A DNA stretch of 55,122 bases from Arthrobacter sp. (GCF_031179385.1 NZ_JAPSHV010000007.1:1-55122); one strand, 5' to 3'; positions 7,950-17,516 are shown, numbered from the stretch's first letter. Notes: generated by a model from the sequence alone, not told the origin. Translations and numbers: made by a program.

Positions 7950-9197
7950 GTGGCCCCCGTGAAGCGCGTTGCGATGCTGTCGCTTCACACATCGCCCTTC
8001 GACCAGCCCGGTGGCGGAGACGCCGGCGGGATGAATGTCTATGTCCGGTCAGTGGCGCTCGAACTTGCGAAGGTCGGCATCAACGTCGAAATCTTCACGC
8101 GTGCAGCCGCCGACGGGCAGCCCCACATTGAGGAACTTGGCCCGGGTGTCCTGGTGCGCCACCTCATTGCCGGGCCTACCCGACGGGTGCCCAAAGAAGT
8201 GCTGCCCCAGCTATCCGATGACCTCGCGGACGCTATAGCGGACGCCACGGACCTCCTTGCCGACGGGCATTTCGACGTTATCCACTCGCACTATTGGGTG
8301 TCCGGGATAGTGGGCCTTACCGTTGCGAAATCACTCAAGTTGCCGCTGGTGCACTCGATGCACACCATGGCAAAGGTAAAGAACCTCAGGCTCCATGCCG
8401 GCGGCGTGATGGAACCCGAGTCCCGTATCGCCGGTGAGCACTCCATCGTCGACGGCGCCGACCGCCTCATCGCCAACACGAGTACGGAGGCTGCCGAACT
8501 CGAGTCACTCTACGGAGCCGCCGCCGAAAAGGTCGATATAGTCGCTCCGGGCGTCGACCTCGATGTCTTCCACGCACTGCATCGCCCCGCTTCCCGGGAG
8601 CGTCTCCAGTTCCCGGCCGAGGCGTTCCACGTGGTCTTCGCCGGCAGGATTCAGAAACTGAAAGGTCCGCACCTGCTCGTGGAGGCTGCCGCGGATCTGC
8701 TCGCCAGGCGCCCTGACATTCCGCTGCAGGTCAGCATTATCGGCTCAGGCAGCGGGCCGGAGGCGCTGGAACTCCAGCCGCTGATCGACCGGCTTGGACT
8801 GCACGACGTCGTCAGGCTCTACCCTCCCGTCCTGCCCGCCCAGCTTGCGCACTGGTTCCGTGCAGCCGATGTCGTGGCCATGCCCTCCTACAGCGAGTCC
8901 TTTGGTCTGGTTGCCCTGGAAGCCCAGGCCTGCGGTACGCCCGTGCTCGCAGCCAACGTGGGCGGGCTGCCCCAGGCCATCAGCGATGGACGCACCGGCA
9001 TCCTGGTGGATGGTCACGGTGTTGCCTTGTGGTCAGCCGCCCTGGAGGTCCTGCACGACGACGGCGACATGCGCCGCACGCTCGGCGCCCACGCTGCGGT
9101 ACACGCGCTCGCCTTCGGGTGGCAGCGCACAGCACTGTTCACAGCGCAGAGTTACCGCACCGCCGTCGAGCAGTATGAGGCCGCTCCCGCCCTCTGA
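7950..9197 (+). CDS. mshA: D-inositol-3-phosphate glycosyltransferase (mycothiol synthesis)
   Basis: 415 aa retaining GT4 glycosyltransferase. MshA joins GlcNAc from UDP-GlcNAc to 1L-myo-inositol 1-phosphate, the first committed step of mycothiol synthesis, in the cytoplasm. Typical features are the N-terminal VAMLSLHTSPFDQPGGGDAGGMN, the substrate loop around HSHYWVSG, the nucleotide-binding VFAGRIQKLKGPHLL, and the GT4 EX7E region PSYSESFGLVALEAQACGTP. The GTG at 7950 is chosen because GGGAGG ends a few bases upstream and family members start just before RVA(M/L)LSLH. A GTG at 7929 in the same frame is the longer alternative. It precedes a phosphatase-family gene by 47 bases. Confidence 0.93.
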   Translation: MAPVKRVAMLSLHTSPFDQPGGGDAGGMNVYVRSVALELAKVGINVEIFTRAAADGQPHIEELGPGVLVRHLIAGPTRRVPKEVLPQLSDDLADAIADATDLLADGHFDVIHSHYWVSGIVGLTVAKSLKLPLVHSMHTMAKVKNLRLHAGGVMEPESRIAGEHSIVDGADRLIANTSTEAAELESLYGAAAEKVDIVAPGVDLDVFHALHRPASRERLQFPAEAFHVVFAGRIQKLKGPHLLVEAAADLLARRPDIPLQVSIIGSGSGPEALELQPLIDRLGLHDVVRLYPPVLPAQLAHWFRAADVVAMPSYSESFGLVALEAQACGTPVLAANVGGLPQAISDGRTGILVDGHGVALWSAALEVLHDDGDMRRTLGAHAAVHALAFGWQRTALFTAQSYRTAVEQYEAAPAL

Positions 9198-9232
9198 ACC
9201 GCGAAGGCGGCCCGCGAGCCCCCGGGTGTGCC

Positions 9233-9238
9233 TACGAT
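9233..9238 (+). promoter_or_regulatory. -10 element ahead of the phosphatase-family gene
   Basis: TACGAT lies six bases before the GTG at 9245, fitting a leaderless transcript separate from or additional to read-through from mshA. No clear -35. Confidence 0.4.
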
Positions 9239-9244
9239 GGAGTG

Positions 9245-10012
9245 GTGAATGCCGCCGAAGAACTCGCCAGTTATCTCGACTCTGTAGGTATCACCGGTAA
9301 GGTTGCCACGCCCCGACAGGACAACCTGCGGCACATGCGGCTGTTCCTTGAGGGCAATGAGCACCTCGAGTTCGGCGTGCGGCTCACACGTGAGTGGACG
9401 TTCGACGAGGTGTTCGACCTGATGCACGAGCGCGTCGGCACCAGCGCCGACCCTGCACTGCTCGAGGGTCAGGACACCATCGACGCCGGTAAGTGCGTTG
9501 CGGCGCTCGACCGTTTCGCGGACCGGTTGGGGGATGCTGTTCGCGCGAAGGGTCGCATTCTGTTCGCTACCGGCCATCCCGCCGGCCTGCTGCCCGTTCA
9601 TGCTGCGCTCGCTTCCGCCGCTGAGCGGGGCGGAGCCACAGTGGTGCGGGTGCCGGAAGGCCAACCGTTCCGGGACGGTGACATTCGGCAGCTCTTCGGC
9701 GTCCTGGCATGGCACCAGTACGGCGGACTCGTCCACACCCATTACCCGGAGCCGATGAGGCTCAGCCTCGAATTGTTGGCCTCGCAGGGTGCGCTGCCGC
9801 CACAGCTGGTGGTGGCCGATCACGGCTGGGCCGGACATGCCGCGTCCGAAGGAATACCGACCCTGGGGTTCGCCGACTGCAACGATCCCGGCCTGTTTGT
9901 CTCCGAAGCGCAGGGACAGCTCGAGGTTGCGGTTCCCCTGGACGACAATCTGTGTCCGGGGCTCTATGAGCCGATGACCCGGTACATTCTCGAGCGGGCG
10001 GGACTGTCCTGA
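9245..10012 (+). CDS. Putative phosphatase; candidate mycothiol-pathway phosphatase
   Basis: 255 aa, soluble. It resembles an actinobacterial family usually labelled phosphatase. Shared blocks as I recall the family are the ATGHPAGLLPVH segment, LVHTHYPEPM, LVVADHGWAG and FADCNDPGLFVSEAQG, closing with VAVPLDDN and MTRYILERAGLS. Conserved His and Asp residues in these blocks could bind metal. No reaction is established. It lies directly behind mshA, whose product GlcNAc-Ins-phosphate must be dephosphorylated by an enzyme (MshA2) whose gene I do not know to be identified, so the position is suggestive. Two adjacent GTGs (9242, 9245) are possible starts; 9245 has ideal leaderless spacing. Confidence 0.7.
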   Translation: MNAAEELASYLDSVGITGKVATPRQDNLRHMRLFLEGNEHLEFGVRLTREWTFDEVFDLMHERVGTSADPALLEGQDTIDAGKCVAALDRFADRLGDAVRAKGRILFATGHPAGLLPVHAALASAAERGGATVVRVPEGQPFRDGDIRQLFGVLAWHQYGGLVHTHYPEPMRLSLELLASQGALPPQLVVADHGWAGHAASEGIPTLGFADCNDPGLFVSEAQGQLEVAVPLDDNLCPGLYEPMTRYILERAGLS

Positions 10013-10133
10013 CTGATGGCGACGAACGCATGTGATGCGCGGCATAACCGTCGCTCGCCCCGCTGGTAGATTGGTCGTGAGCTCACACCCGAGCCGCCCA
10101 TAGTCCTGCCAGCACCCCGGAGGGATTCAGACG

Positions 10134-11825
10134 ATGACGTCTATCCACGCCCCAGTGTCCGACCTCGACATTGCACGAGCCGCCCGCATGCGCCCCATCG
10201 AGGACATTGCAGCGACGGCGGGTATTCCTGCTGAGGCGTTGGAGTTGTACGGGCGGTACAAGGCAAAGATCGATCCCGCGCGATTACCTCGCGTCCCGGG
10301 CAAGGCGCCGGCAAGGGTGGTGCTGGTGAGCGCCATGAGCCCCACGCCAGCCGGGGAGGGCAAGTCCACCTGCACGGTGGGACTAGCTGACTCCCTGGCG
10401 AGGGCAGGTCAACGCGTGATGGTTGCGCTCCGTGAACCTTCCCTGGGTCCGGTGATGGGTATGAAGGGTGGCGCCACCGGGGGCGGCTACTCGCAGGTCC
10501 TGCCGATGGAGGACATCAACCTCCACTTCACCGGCGACTTTCACGCAATCACCAGTGCCAACAACACCCTGATGGCTCTGGTGGACAACTCGATCTACCA
10601 GGGCAATCCCCTCAATATCGATCCCCGCAGAATCACGTTCAAACGCGTGCTCGATGTCAACGACCGCGCGCTGCGGGAGGTGGTGATCGGACTCGGGGGT
10701 CCCGCGCAGGGGATCCCGCGCCAGGACGGGTTCGACATCACGGTGGCCTCGGAGGTCATGGCAGTGTTCTGTCTCGCGACCGACCTTGCCGACCTGAAGC
10801 GACGGCTCGCCGCGATGACTGTCGGTTACACGTATGACAGGAAACCCGTGACCGTGGCGGACCTCGGGGTTGAGGGTGCCCTGGCGCTCCTGCTGAAAGA
10901 CGCGATCAAACCAAACCTAGTGCAAACAATCGCCGGCACGCCCGCGCTGGTACACGGTGGGCCGTTCGCCAACATTGCGCACGGCTGCAACTCGGTGATT
11001 GCCACCCGGACAGCCCGGGAGATGGCGGACGTTGTCGTAACTGAGGCCGGGTTCGGTGCTGACCTTGGCGCTGAGAAGTTCATGGACATCAAGGCGAGGT
11101 CGGCGGATGTGGCGCCGGACGCCGTCGTACTTGTGGCGACCATCCGCGCGCTGAAGATGCACGGAGGCGTGGCGAAGGATGATCTACGGGCGCCGAATGT
11201 CCCGGCGCTTGAGCGCGGAGTGGTCAACCTGCAGCGGCATGTGACGAACGTGCTGAAGTTCGGAATCACGCCCGTGGTGGCGATCAACAAGTTCGCTACG
11301 GACTCCGATGAGGAACTGGCCTGGCTGTTGCAGTGGTGTGCCGGCAAAGGTATCAGTGCTGCCGTTGCGGACATCTGGGGTGAGGGCGGTGGCGGTCCCG
11401 GCGGAGATGAGCTCGCCGCGAAAGTCCTGGAGGCCCTGGAGGCCCCCCGGTCGTTCCGTCACCTCTATCCTTTGGACCTTCCGGTGGACCAGAAGATCCG
11501 CACGGTGGCCCAGGAAATCTACGGGGCCTGTGACGTCGAATTCGCTCCTGCAGCGTTGCGCCGCCTGGCGGAGATCCGCGCCAACGGGTGGGACCGGCTG
11601 CCGGTCTGCATGGCGAAGACCCAGTACTCCTTCTCCGATGACGCCACTCTGCTGGGTGCGCCCGAGGGCTTCACTCTCCATGTGCGCGACCTGATGCCGA
11701 AGACCGGCGCCGGGTTCATCGTGGCCCTCACGGGCGCCGTCATGACCATGCCCGGACTGCCCAGGGAGCCGGGCGCCCTGCGCATGGACGTCGACGACGA
11801 CGGCGGCGCAGTAGGTCTGTTCTGA
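10134..11825 (+). CDS. fhs: Formate-tetrahydrofolate ligase
   Basis: 563 aa, full length for the family. It makes 10-formyl-THF from formate, THF and ATP, supplying one-carbon units. The P-loop TPAGEGKST lies near residues 71-79 and is followed by the family block [20 protein letters not shown] and [15 protein letters not shown]. Its C-terminus has the usual MPGLP segment. The ATG at 10134 has GGAGGG about eight bases upstream. A tdh-kbl pair follows after 65 bases, so the three may form one unit. The 121 bases upstream hold a TAGATT at about 10062-10067 as a possible -10. Confidence 0.96.
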   Translation: MTSIHAPVSDLDIARAARMRPIEDIAATAGIPAEALELYGRYKAKIDPARLPRVPGKAPARVVLVSAMSPTPAGEGKSTCTVGLADSLARAGQRVMVALREPSLGPVMGMKGGATGGGYSQVLPMEDINLHFTGDFHAITSANNTLMALVDNSIYQGNPLNIDPRRITFKRVLDVNDRALREVVIGLGGPAQGIPRQDGFDITVASEVMAVFCLATDLADLKRRLAAMTVGYTYDRKPVTVADLGVEGALALLLKDAIKPNLVQTIAGTPALVHGGPFANIAHGCNSVIATRTAREMADVVVTEAGFGADLGAEKFMDIKARSADVAPDAVVLVATIRALKMHGGVAKDDLRAPNVPALERGVVNLQRHVTNVLKFGITPVVAINKFATDSDEELAWLLQWCAGKGISAAVADIWGEGGGGPGGDELAAKVLEALEAPRSFRHLYPLDLPVDQKIRTVAQEIYGACDVEFAPAALRRLAEIRANGWDRLPVCMAKTQYSFSDDATLLGAPEGFTLHVRDLMPKTGAGFIVALTGAVMTMPGLPREPGALRMDVDDDGGAVGLF

Positions 11826-11890
11826 GTAACACCGTCTCCGGCTCCATCCCGTCGGTACCCCACCTCGCGAACCTGACGAAAGGACTTTGA

Positions 11891-12934
11891 GTGAAGGCGC
11901 TCTATAAAGCCGGTTCCCAGACCGGTTTTGACCTCGTCGACAGACCGGAGCCCGTCCCCGGTATCGGGGAGGTGAAGATCCGCGTGCTGACCACGGGAAT
12001 CTGCGGAACAGACCTCCACATCGAGTCATGGGACGCCTGGGCGGCTGGGATCATCCGGGCACCGCTGATTCCGGGTCATGAGTTTTACGGCGAGGTGGTT
12101 GAGCTTGGTGACGGTGTCCACGATGTGCGGGTGGGAGACCGGGTATCCGGTGAGGGCCACATTGTGTGCGGTATCTGCCGCAACTGCCGGGCCGGACGCC
12201 GTCAGATGTGTATCAGGACCGTCAGCGTCGGTGTGCAGCGTGACGGCGCCTTTGCTGAATTCGTGGTCCTTCCCGAAACCAACGTCTGGGTGCACCACGA
12301 CGGCGTGACGCCCGAGTTGGGTGCGGTCTTCGACCCGTTTGGGAACGCTGTTCACACCGCGTTGAGCTTCCCCCTGGTCGGCGAGGACGTTCTCATCACC
12401 GGCGCAGGACCCATCGGGCTGATGGCCATTGCCGTAGCCCGTCATGCGGGTGCCCGCAATATCGCGATCACGGACGTCTCTGAGCCGCGCCTTGATCTCG
12501 CCAGATCCATCGGGGTCGATCTCGCCGTCGATGTGAGCAGGATGAGGATCACGGAGGCGCAGCGGGAACTGCACATGGTGGAAGGCTTCGACGTCGGGCT
12601 TGAGATGTCCGGACACCCCACTGCATTGCCCGAGATGATCGACAACATGAACCACGGCGGCCGGATTGCGATGCTTGGGCTGCCCGCGCAGGACATCACC
12701 ATCGACTGGGGGAAGGTCGTCACGCACATGCTCACCCTGAAGGGCGTGTACGGGCGGGAGATGTTCGAAACCTGGTATGCGATGAGCGCCATGCTGCAGT
12801 CCAATCATCGGCTGCGTGATGCTGTGGCGAGTGTAGTGACGGACGTGCTGCCGGCGTCGGACTGGCAGAAAGGTTTCACGATCGCGCGCAATGGGCGCAG
12901 CGGCAAAGTCGTACTCGACTGGTCGTCAATTTAG
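11891..12934 (+). CDS. tdh: L-threonine 3-dehydrogenase
   Basis: 347 aa zinc-dependent medium-chain dehydrogenase. It oxidises L-threonine to 2-amino-3-ketobutyrate with NAD+. The catalytic-zinc region is [15 protein letters not shown] with GHEFYGEV behind it. The structural-zinc cysteines are in [16 protein letters not shown], and the nucleotide-binding glycines in [20 protein letters not shown]. The WDAW signature near the catalytic cysteine is typical of Tdh rather than of alcohol or sorbitol dehydrogenases. The GTG start has AAAGGA upstream. The next gene, kbl, starts ten bases after the stop, which makes the function assignment firm. Confidence 0.95.
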   Translation: MKALYKAGSQTGFDLVDRPEPVPGIGEVKIRVLTTGICGTDLHIESWDAWAAGIIRAPLIPGHEFYGEVVELGDGVHDVRVGDRVSGEGHIVCGICRNCRAGRRQMCIRTVSVGVQRDGAFAEFVVLPETNVWVHHDGVTPELGAVFDPFGNAVHTALSFPLVGEDVLITGAGPIGLMAIAVARHAGARNIAITDVSEPRLDLARSIGVDLAVDVSRMRITEAQRELHMVEGFDVGLEMSGHPTALPEMIDNMNHGGRIAMLGLPAQDITIDWGKVVTHMLTLKGVYGREMFETWYAMSAMLQSNHRLRDAVASVVTDVLPASDWQKGFTIARNGRSGKVVLDWSSI

Positions 12935-12944
12935 GGAGTTGGGA

Positions 12945-14144
12945 ATGTTTGCTTCAGTCAAGGATCAGTTGCAGTCAGAGCTGCAGGAGATTCGGGATGC
13001 CGGTCTGTACAAGCGGGAAAGGACCATCTCGTCTCCGCAGTCCAGCGCGATCCGAGCCGCCCTCGGGAACGGTGAAGGAGCGCGGGTTCTGAACTTTTGC
13101 GCCAACAACTACCTCGGCCTTGCCGATCACCCCTCGATCATCGAATCCGCGAAAGGCGCGCTCGACGACCGCGGCTTCGGCATGGCGTCGGTGCGTTTCA
13201 TCTGTGGAACCCAGGACCTGCACCTGGCGCTCGAACAGCGGGTCTCCCGGTTCCTCGGGACCGATGACACCATTCTCTTCAGTTCCTGCTTCGATGCGAA
13301 CGGCGGAGTGTTCGAATCACTGCTGGGCGCTGACGACGCCGTGATCTCCGATGCCCTGAACCACGCCTCAATCATCGACGGGATCCGGCTGAGCAAGGCG
13401 CAGCGGTTCCGCTACGCGAACCGCGATATGGCGGATCTGGAAGCGAAGCTGCAGGAAGCCTCCGGCGCCCGCCGCCGGCTCGTCGTCACCGACGGTGTCT
13501 TCTCGATGGACGGTTACCTTGCTCCGCTGCAGGAGATCTGCGACCTGGCAGAGCGGTACGACGCCATGGTGATGGTGGACGACTCACACGCCGTCGGATT
13601 CATGGGCACCACCGGCGCCGGAACACCCGAGCATGCCGGTGTATCCGATCGCGTCGACATCTATACCGGTACCTTCGGTAAAGCCCTCGGTGGAGCATCG
13701 GGCGGCTATGTGTCCGGACGCCGCGAGATCGTTGAACTGCTCCGGCAGCGAGCGCGGCCGTACCTGTTCTCCAACTCGCTCGCCCCGTCGATTGTCGCAG
13801 CCACTCTGACGGCGCTGGACCTGGTGCAAAACAGCGCGGATCTTCGCGTGCGGCTGAGCGAGAACGCGGCGCTGTTCCGGAGGCGGATGACCGAGGAGGG
13901 CTTCGACCTGCTGGAGGGCGAGCATCCCATCATCCCGGTCATGTTCGGTGACGCGGCTGTGGCCGCCCGGGTGGCCGACAACATGCTGGAGCATGGTGTC
14001 TACGTGGTCGCGTTCAGCTACCCGGTGGTACCCAGGGGCGCGGCGCGTATTCGCGTCCAGCTTTCGGCCGCACACAGCGCCGAGGATGTTGAGGCGTGTG
14101 TTTCGGCCTTTGTGACGGCCCGTCAGGCGGTGGTCCAGCAGTAA
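12945..14144 (+). CDS. kbl: Glycine C-acetyltransferase (2-amino-3-ketobutyrate CoA ligase)
   Basis: 399 aa PLP enzyme of the alpha-oxoamine synthase family. It cleaves 2-amino-3-ketobutyrate with CoA to glycine and acetyl-CoA, completing threonine degradation begun by Tdh. The N-terminal block [15 protein letters not shown], the [10 protein letters not shown] aspartate, and the PLP lysine at about residue 246 in [14 protein letters not shown] are visible. The ATG at 12945 is chosen because it follows GGGAG and matches the family N-terminus; an upstream GTG would overlap tdh. The 122 bases after it hold no terminator that I can see. Confidence 0.95.
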   Translation: MFASVKDQLQSELQEIRDAGLYKRERTISSPQSSAIRAALGNGEGARVLNFCANNYLGLADHPSIIESAKGALDDRGFGMASVRFICGTQDLHLALEQRVSRFLGTDDTILFSSCFDANGGVFESLLGADDAVISDALNHASIIDGIRLSKAQRFRYANRDMADLEAKLQEASGARRRLVVTDGVFSMDGYLAPLQEICDLAERYDAMVMVDDSHAVGFMGTTGAGTPEHAGVSDRVDIYTGTFGKALGGASGGYVSGRREIVELLRQRARPYLFSNSLAPSIVAATLTALDLVQNSADLRVRLSENAALFRRRMTEEGFDLLEGEHPIIPVMFGDAAVAARVADNMLEHGVYVVAFSYPVVPRGAARIRVQLSAAHSAEDVEACVSAFVTARQAVVQQ

Positions 14145-14266
14145 CGTCGTGAACGTCCTTCCAACAGACGCCCCGGGGCGACACACTTCAGTGGGTGACG
14201 TCATACATCGCTGCGGAGATGGTCAATGCCTACACTGACGAGGATCACCCAGCCTGAAGGAGTCCT

Positions 14267-15160
14267 ATGCCGTTCGACGCGGGCCGCCGAGCCTTCATTC
14301 TGGCCGGTCTTGGTATGACGCTGGCGGGATGTGCGGCAAAGGCGCCGCAGACCCTGCCGACCGAGAGCACGTTCCCCGCACTGACGCCCTCTACGGCGCC
14401 GTCACCGACACCACGACCCACACTCACGAGTCCGCCGCCGGAGCCGGAGCCGGCGCTGCCTACACGGGACGAGATCATCTCTACTTTCTCAGGTCTCGCT
14501 CCCCAGCACTGGGGGCTGGATGTCCCCGGAGTGGCCAGTCGTCTGCCCACAACTGCCGGAGGCGCTGCTCTGACCCTCGATTACTGCGGAGGGCCGGGAG
14601 GAAGCCAGACAGACCATACGATCCTGGATCTCCTGCGCCAACACCAGGTACAGGCCACACTGTTCCTCAACGCTCGGTGGATTGCCGGTAACCCGGGTCT
14701 GGCGAAGGAACTGGCGGGCGATCCGCTGTTCGAAATCGCCAACCATGGCACGCAACATCTTCCGTTGAGCGTGAACGGACAGAGCGCCTACGGCATACCC
14801 GGTACAACCGGACCGGGCGAGGTATACGACGAGATCATGCAGAACACCGAGGTAATCTCCGAACTCGCCGGCAAGCCGCCGCGCTTCTTTCGGTCCGGGA
14901 CCGCCCATTTGGACGACGTAGCCTCCCAGATCTGCCTTGCCCTCGGCCAGACTCCGACCGGATTCAGCATCAACGGCGATGCGGGAGCGACGCTTTCGGC
15001 GCAGGCGGTCACGCAGGAAGTGGTCAGGGCTCAACAGGGTGACATCATCATCGCTCACGGCAACCAGCCGGCGGCGGGCACGGGCGCAGGGCTCGCGGCG
15101 GCAATACAGTTCCTTCAGACCGAGTTCGTTGCACTGGAGTCGCTCAAACACCCGGTGTAG
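14267..15160 (+). CDS. Polysaccharide-deacetylase (NodB-like) lipoprotein
   Basis: 297 aa. A lipoprotein signal peptide (RRAFILAGLGMTLAGC, lipid on Cys22) is followed by a Pro/Thr-rich linker to about residue 66 and a NodB homology domain. Motif 1 reads TLDYCGGPG instead of the classical TFDDG: the catalytic-base Asp is there, but the metal-ligand Asp is Tyr. Motif 2 is intact (NHGTQH). A TFDACGGP variant is one I recall from secreted actinobacterial deacetylases, so activity is not excluded. Likely substrates are peptidoglycan or another envelope glycan. The ATG has AAGGAG upstream. Two Arg at the N-terminus could suggest Tat export, but this is weak. Confidence 0.85.
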   Translation: MPFDAGRRAFILAGLGMTLAGCAAKAPQTLPTESTFPALTPSTAPSPTPRPTLTSPPPEPEPALPTRDEIISTFSGLAPQHWGLDVPGVASRLPTTAGGAALTLDYCGGPGGSQTDHTILDLLRQHQVQATLFLNARWIAGNPGLAKELAGDPLFEIANHGTQHLPLSVNGQSAYGIPGTTGPGEVYDEIMQNTEVISELAGKPPRFFRSGTAHLDDVASQICLALGQTPTGFSINGDAGATLSAQAVTQEVVRAQQGDIIIAHGNQPAAGTGAGLAAAIQFLQTEFVALESLKHPV

Positions 15161-15201
15161 GCCACTTCATTCGCCCGCCGGTGACAATGGACGGGAAGTG
15201 C

Positions 15202-15693
15202 CTATGCCGGCGTCTTACGTGGCCGAACGAGGACCTTCGGTGCCTTTGACCGAGGTCGGACTGCGAGATACAGGGCGCCCGCGGTCAGGAGGACCAGGGC
15301 AGCGACGACGAGCGCGGTGGCCGGGTCATCAGCCAATAGCAGTGGTATCGCGCGCCCGGGCACGGTGGCCGCGAAGACGAAGGCAACAGCGATCCCGATA
15401 TAGCTGCCGATCATGTTCGCCCGGTGGGCCACGATGTTGCGGCGGATGGCGGATACCAGACCGAGCGTCACGGTGACGATGGTGAACGCAGAGAGGCCGT
15501 GTAGCCAGCTGAACTGCCCGTCGGAGACGATCCAGAAGCTGCTGATGCAGACGAAGTACATCGCGGCTACCCACGTATATCCGATGATTCGATGTGTCCG
15601 GTCGCGGCGTCGCCGGAAGATATTGATCGGCCCGAGCACCAGTACGTAAAGCGCCGCGATCACGTGGGCGGTTATCAGCGGGCTCCAGTCCAT
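15202..15693 (-). CDS. DUF2306 family membrane protein
   Basis: 163 aa with four or five membrane segments and a basic C-tail. The first helix (PLITAHVIAALYVLVLGP) and the RRRRDRTHRIIGYTWVAAMYF stretch with conserved Arg and His fit DUF2306. The function of the family is unknown. The transcript is probably leaderless: TATCTT lies six bases before the ATG and overlaps the inverted repeat in the shared promoter region with the divergent MerR gene, so it is the likely target of that regulator. Confidence 0.85.
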   Translation of the reverse strand: MDWSPLITAHVIAALYVLVLGPINIFRRRRDRTHRIIGYTWVAAMYFVCISSFWIVSDGQFSWLHGLSAFTIVTVTLGLVSAIRRNIVAHRANMIGSYIGIAVAFVFAATVPGRAIPLLLADDPATALVVAALVLLTAGALYLAVRPRSKAPKVLVRPRKTPA

Positions 15694-15699
15694 GCCTAT

Positions 15700-15705
15700 A
15701 AGATA
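15700..15705 (-). promoter_or_regulatory. -10 element of the DUF2306 gene
   Basis: Minus strand TATCTT, six bases before the ATG at 15693. It overlaps the left arm of the operator-like repeat, so a bound regulator would cover the promoter. Confidence 0.45.
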
Positions 15706-15758
15706 GGCGCACTATCCTATGAATGTATATCTGGATAGTTGCTGCCGATCTACTATCC
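15702..15758. promoter_or_regulatory. Operator-like repeats between DUF2306 gene and merR
   Basis: GATAG (15702-15706) and CTATC (15712-15716) form an inverted repeat with five bases between. GGATAG at 15733-15738 and CTATCC at 15753-15758 form a second inverted pair with 14 bases between. Four copies of one half-site in 57 bases between divergent genes, next to a MerR regulator, is a plausible autoregulatory operator. Confidence 0.5.
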
Positions 15759-15773
15759 GATGAGGAGCACCCG

Positions 15774-16394
15774 ATGCAGCTGAACGAACTGAGCGCCGCA
15801 ACGGGTGTCAGCACGGCAAGCATCAAGTTCTACCTCCGCGAAGGTCTCCTGCCCCGCGGAGACGAGATTCATCCCACCCGAGCCGAGTATGGGCCCAGGC
15901 ACACCGAACGTCTTGAGTTGATCACCGGGCTTCGATCGGTCGTGGGGCTTCGGATTGACCAAATCCGGTCCCTGATCGGGCTGATCGACGATCCTGCCGT
16001 CACCCGGCTCGAACTGCTCGGCAGGACCCAGGCAATGGTATTGGGAGCACCGCCGCAGACCCTGCCCGATCTTCCGCTCGTCAGGGAACTGCTGGACGCA
16101 TATTCCTGGCCGGACGTACCAACTGACGCACGCGCGGTGCTCAATGGAACGCTTCGCGAAATGGAGGCGATGGGACTGTCGGTGAGCGCCGACGTCGTAC
16201 TGGGTTACGCACGCGCAGCAGATCAGGTGGCGAAGCAGGACCTGGGAGTGGTGTTCGACGAGAAGTCCCGGGACAGGACGGTGCTCGCCGTGGCGGTGGG
16301 TGTGCGTGCCTATGGCAAGTTGCTGCTGAGTCTGGTGGCACTGGCCCAGGCGTCGCGCAGCATTCAGCGTCTCGGCGGTGAGGAATCCACATGA
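15774..16394 (+). CDS. MerR family transcriptional regulator
   Basis: 206 aa. The N-terminal winged helix MQLNELSAATGVSTASIKFYLREGLLPRG is a clean MerR DNA-binding head, followed by the coupling helices (YGPRHTERLELITGLRSVVGLRIDQIRSLI). The C-terminal part is about 130 residues of helix without Cys clusters, so it probably senses an organic ligand or protein rather than a metal. The ATG at 15774 has GAGGAG upstream; an upstream in-frame ATG without a ribosome site is rejected. It is divergent from the DUF2306 gene with repeats in between, and convergent with the YeiH-like gene 15 bases away. Confidence 0.88.
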   Translation: MQLNELSAATGVSTASIKFYLREGLLPRGDEIHPTRAEYGPRHTERLELITGLRSVVGLRIDQIRSLIGLIDDPAVTRLELLGRTQAMVLGAPPQTLPDLPLVRELLDAYSWPDVPTDARAVLNGTLREMEAMGLSVSADVVLGYARAADQVAKQDLGVVFDEKSRDRTVLAVAVGVRAYGKLLLSLVALAQASRSIQRLGGEEST

Positions 16395-16409
16395 CCCTAC
16401 GCAGGCTGT

Positions 16410-17414
16410 TCAGGGTCGCGGCGCCGCCACCATTACGGTACCGGTCAGAGACACCGCAAGGATGACCCCGGTCGCGAGCAGGCCAAGCAGAACCGGTCGG
16501 TGGCCCACTCGCAGCAGGCTCCGCAAGTGCACGCCGAGACCGAGCGCGAACATCGCTGCGGCAAGCATGAACGTCTGCACAAGCTGCGCCAGTTCCAGAG
16601 CACCTGGGGGAAGGGCGCTGACGCTGCGCACCAGCATTGCCCCGACAAATCCCAGTATGAACAGGGGGACTACGGGCGGCAGCGAAGCACCGGTCCGCGG
16701 GTCCGTCCGGCGCTGGTACATCGTGATTCCGGCGATGATCGGGGCCAGCGTCAGCACCCGGGCGAGCTTGACCGTGACGGCTACGGCCAGTGCCGTGCCG
16801 CCAACAGCTTCGCCCGCTGCGACTACCTGCGCTACCTCGTGGGTCGACGCACCTATCCAGATCCCGAGAGCCCTGTCGGATAGTCCCAGAAGTTCCCCGA
16901 GGAAGGGGACGGCGGGAATCATGAGGGTCCCGAAGAGTACTACGAGCCCGATGGCGGTCGCGACGTCTGTTTTGCGGGCTCCGGCCGCGCTCTCCGTCGC
17001 CGCTACGGCGGCCGCGCCGCAGATTGAGAATCCGGACGCGATCAGTAGGCGCTGGGAAGGCGCGACCCCCAGAAGCTTGCCGAACCAGACGGTAGCTGCG
17101 AAGGTCACCCCAACCGATGCGAGAACGATCAACAGCACACCCGGGCCAAGCCCGAGAACCGCCGAGAACGGTAGCTGGAGTCCCAGCAGCACGATTCCGC
17201 CCCGCAGAAGGTGTTTGGCGCTTACGGCGATTCCCTGGAAGAAGATCGCCGGCATGGGTAGGACATTGCCCAGTACTGCGCCGAGCAGGATGGCTATCAG
17301 GAGGGGGCTGGCACCCGGGATCACGTTGCTTCCCAGCCACGACAGGGCAGCAGCGGCAAGGCAGAATGCGAGGCCGGGAAGTATGGGCAGCAGACGCCCC
17401 GAGCGATTGCTCAT
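16410..17414 (-). CDS. YeiH family putative sulfate exporter
   Basis: 334 aa with about ten membrane segments. It belongs to the conserved UPF0324/YeiH family: the first segments (LGSNVIPGASPLLIAILLGAVLGN), the GFSICGAAAVAA block and GIWIGASTHEVAQVVAAG are characteristic. Members are annotated as putative sulfate exporters; the substrate is not settled and the sequence alone does not decide it. The ATG at 17414 lacks a strong ribosome site. It lies behind ino1 on the same strand, but a strong hairpin separates them, so it is probably its own unit. Confidence 0.88.
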   Translation of the reverse strand: MSNRSGRLLPILPGLAFCLAAAALSWLGSNVIPGASPLLIAILLGAVLGNVLPMPAIFFQGIAVSAKHLLRGGIVLLGLQLPFSAVLGLGPGVLLIVLASVGVTFAATVWFGKLLGVAPSQRLLIASGFSICGAAAVAATESAAGARKTDVATAIGLVVLFGTLMIPAVPFLGELLGLSDRALGIWIGASTHEVAQVVAAGEAVGGTALAVAVTVKLARVLTLAPIIAGITMYQRRTDPRTGASLPPVVPLFILGFVGAMLVRSVSALPPGALELAQLVQTFMLAAAMFALGLGVHLRSLLRVGHRPVLLGLLATGVILAVSLTGTVMVAAPRP

Positions 17415-17468
17415 GTCAACAATCTCTCACGCATCGCGGGCCGCACTAGCCAAATCCTCCTGTGAACA

Positions 17469-17501
17469 CGAAACGCTCCCGGCATGACCGGGAGCGTTTC
17501 G
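17469..17501. terminator. Terminator hairpin behind ino1
   Basis: CGAAACGCTCCCGG, loop CATGA, CCGGGAGCGTTTCG: a perfect 14-base stem 15 bases beyond the ino1 stop. On the minus strand it is followed by TGTTCAC, so the T run is weak; the stem is strong. Confidence 0.75.
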
Positions 17502-17516
17502 TCGAAGGAGCGTCGT

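Noticed and set aside
10027-10039. CGCAT-GTG-ATGCG inverted repeat upstream of fhs
   Set aside because: Five-base arms in a GC-rich gap are expected by chance.
16141-17340. 399-codon open frame on the minus strand overlapping the YeiH-like gene
   Set aside because: Arg-, Pro- and Gly-rich alternative frame of the YeiH-like gene without any recognisable domain.
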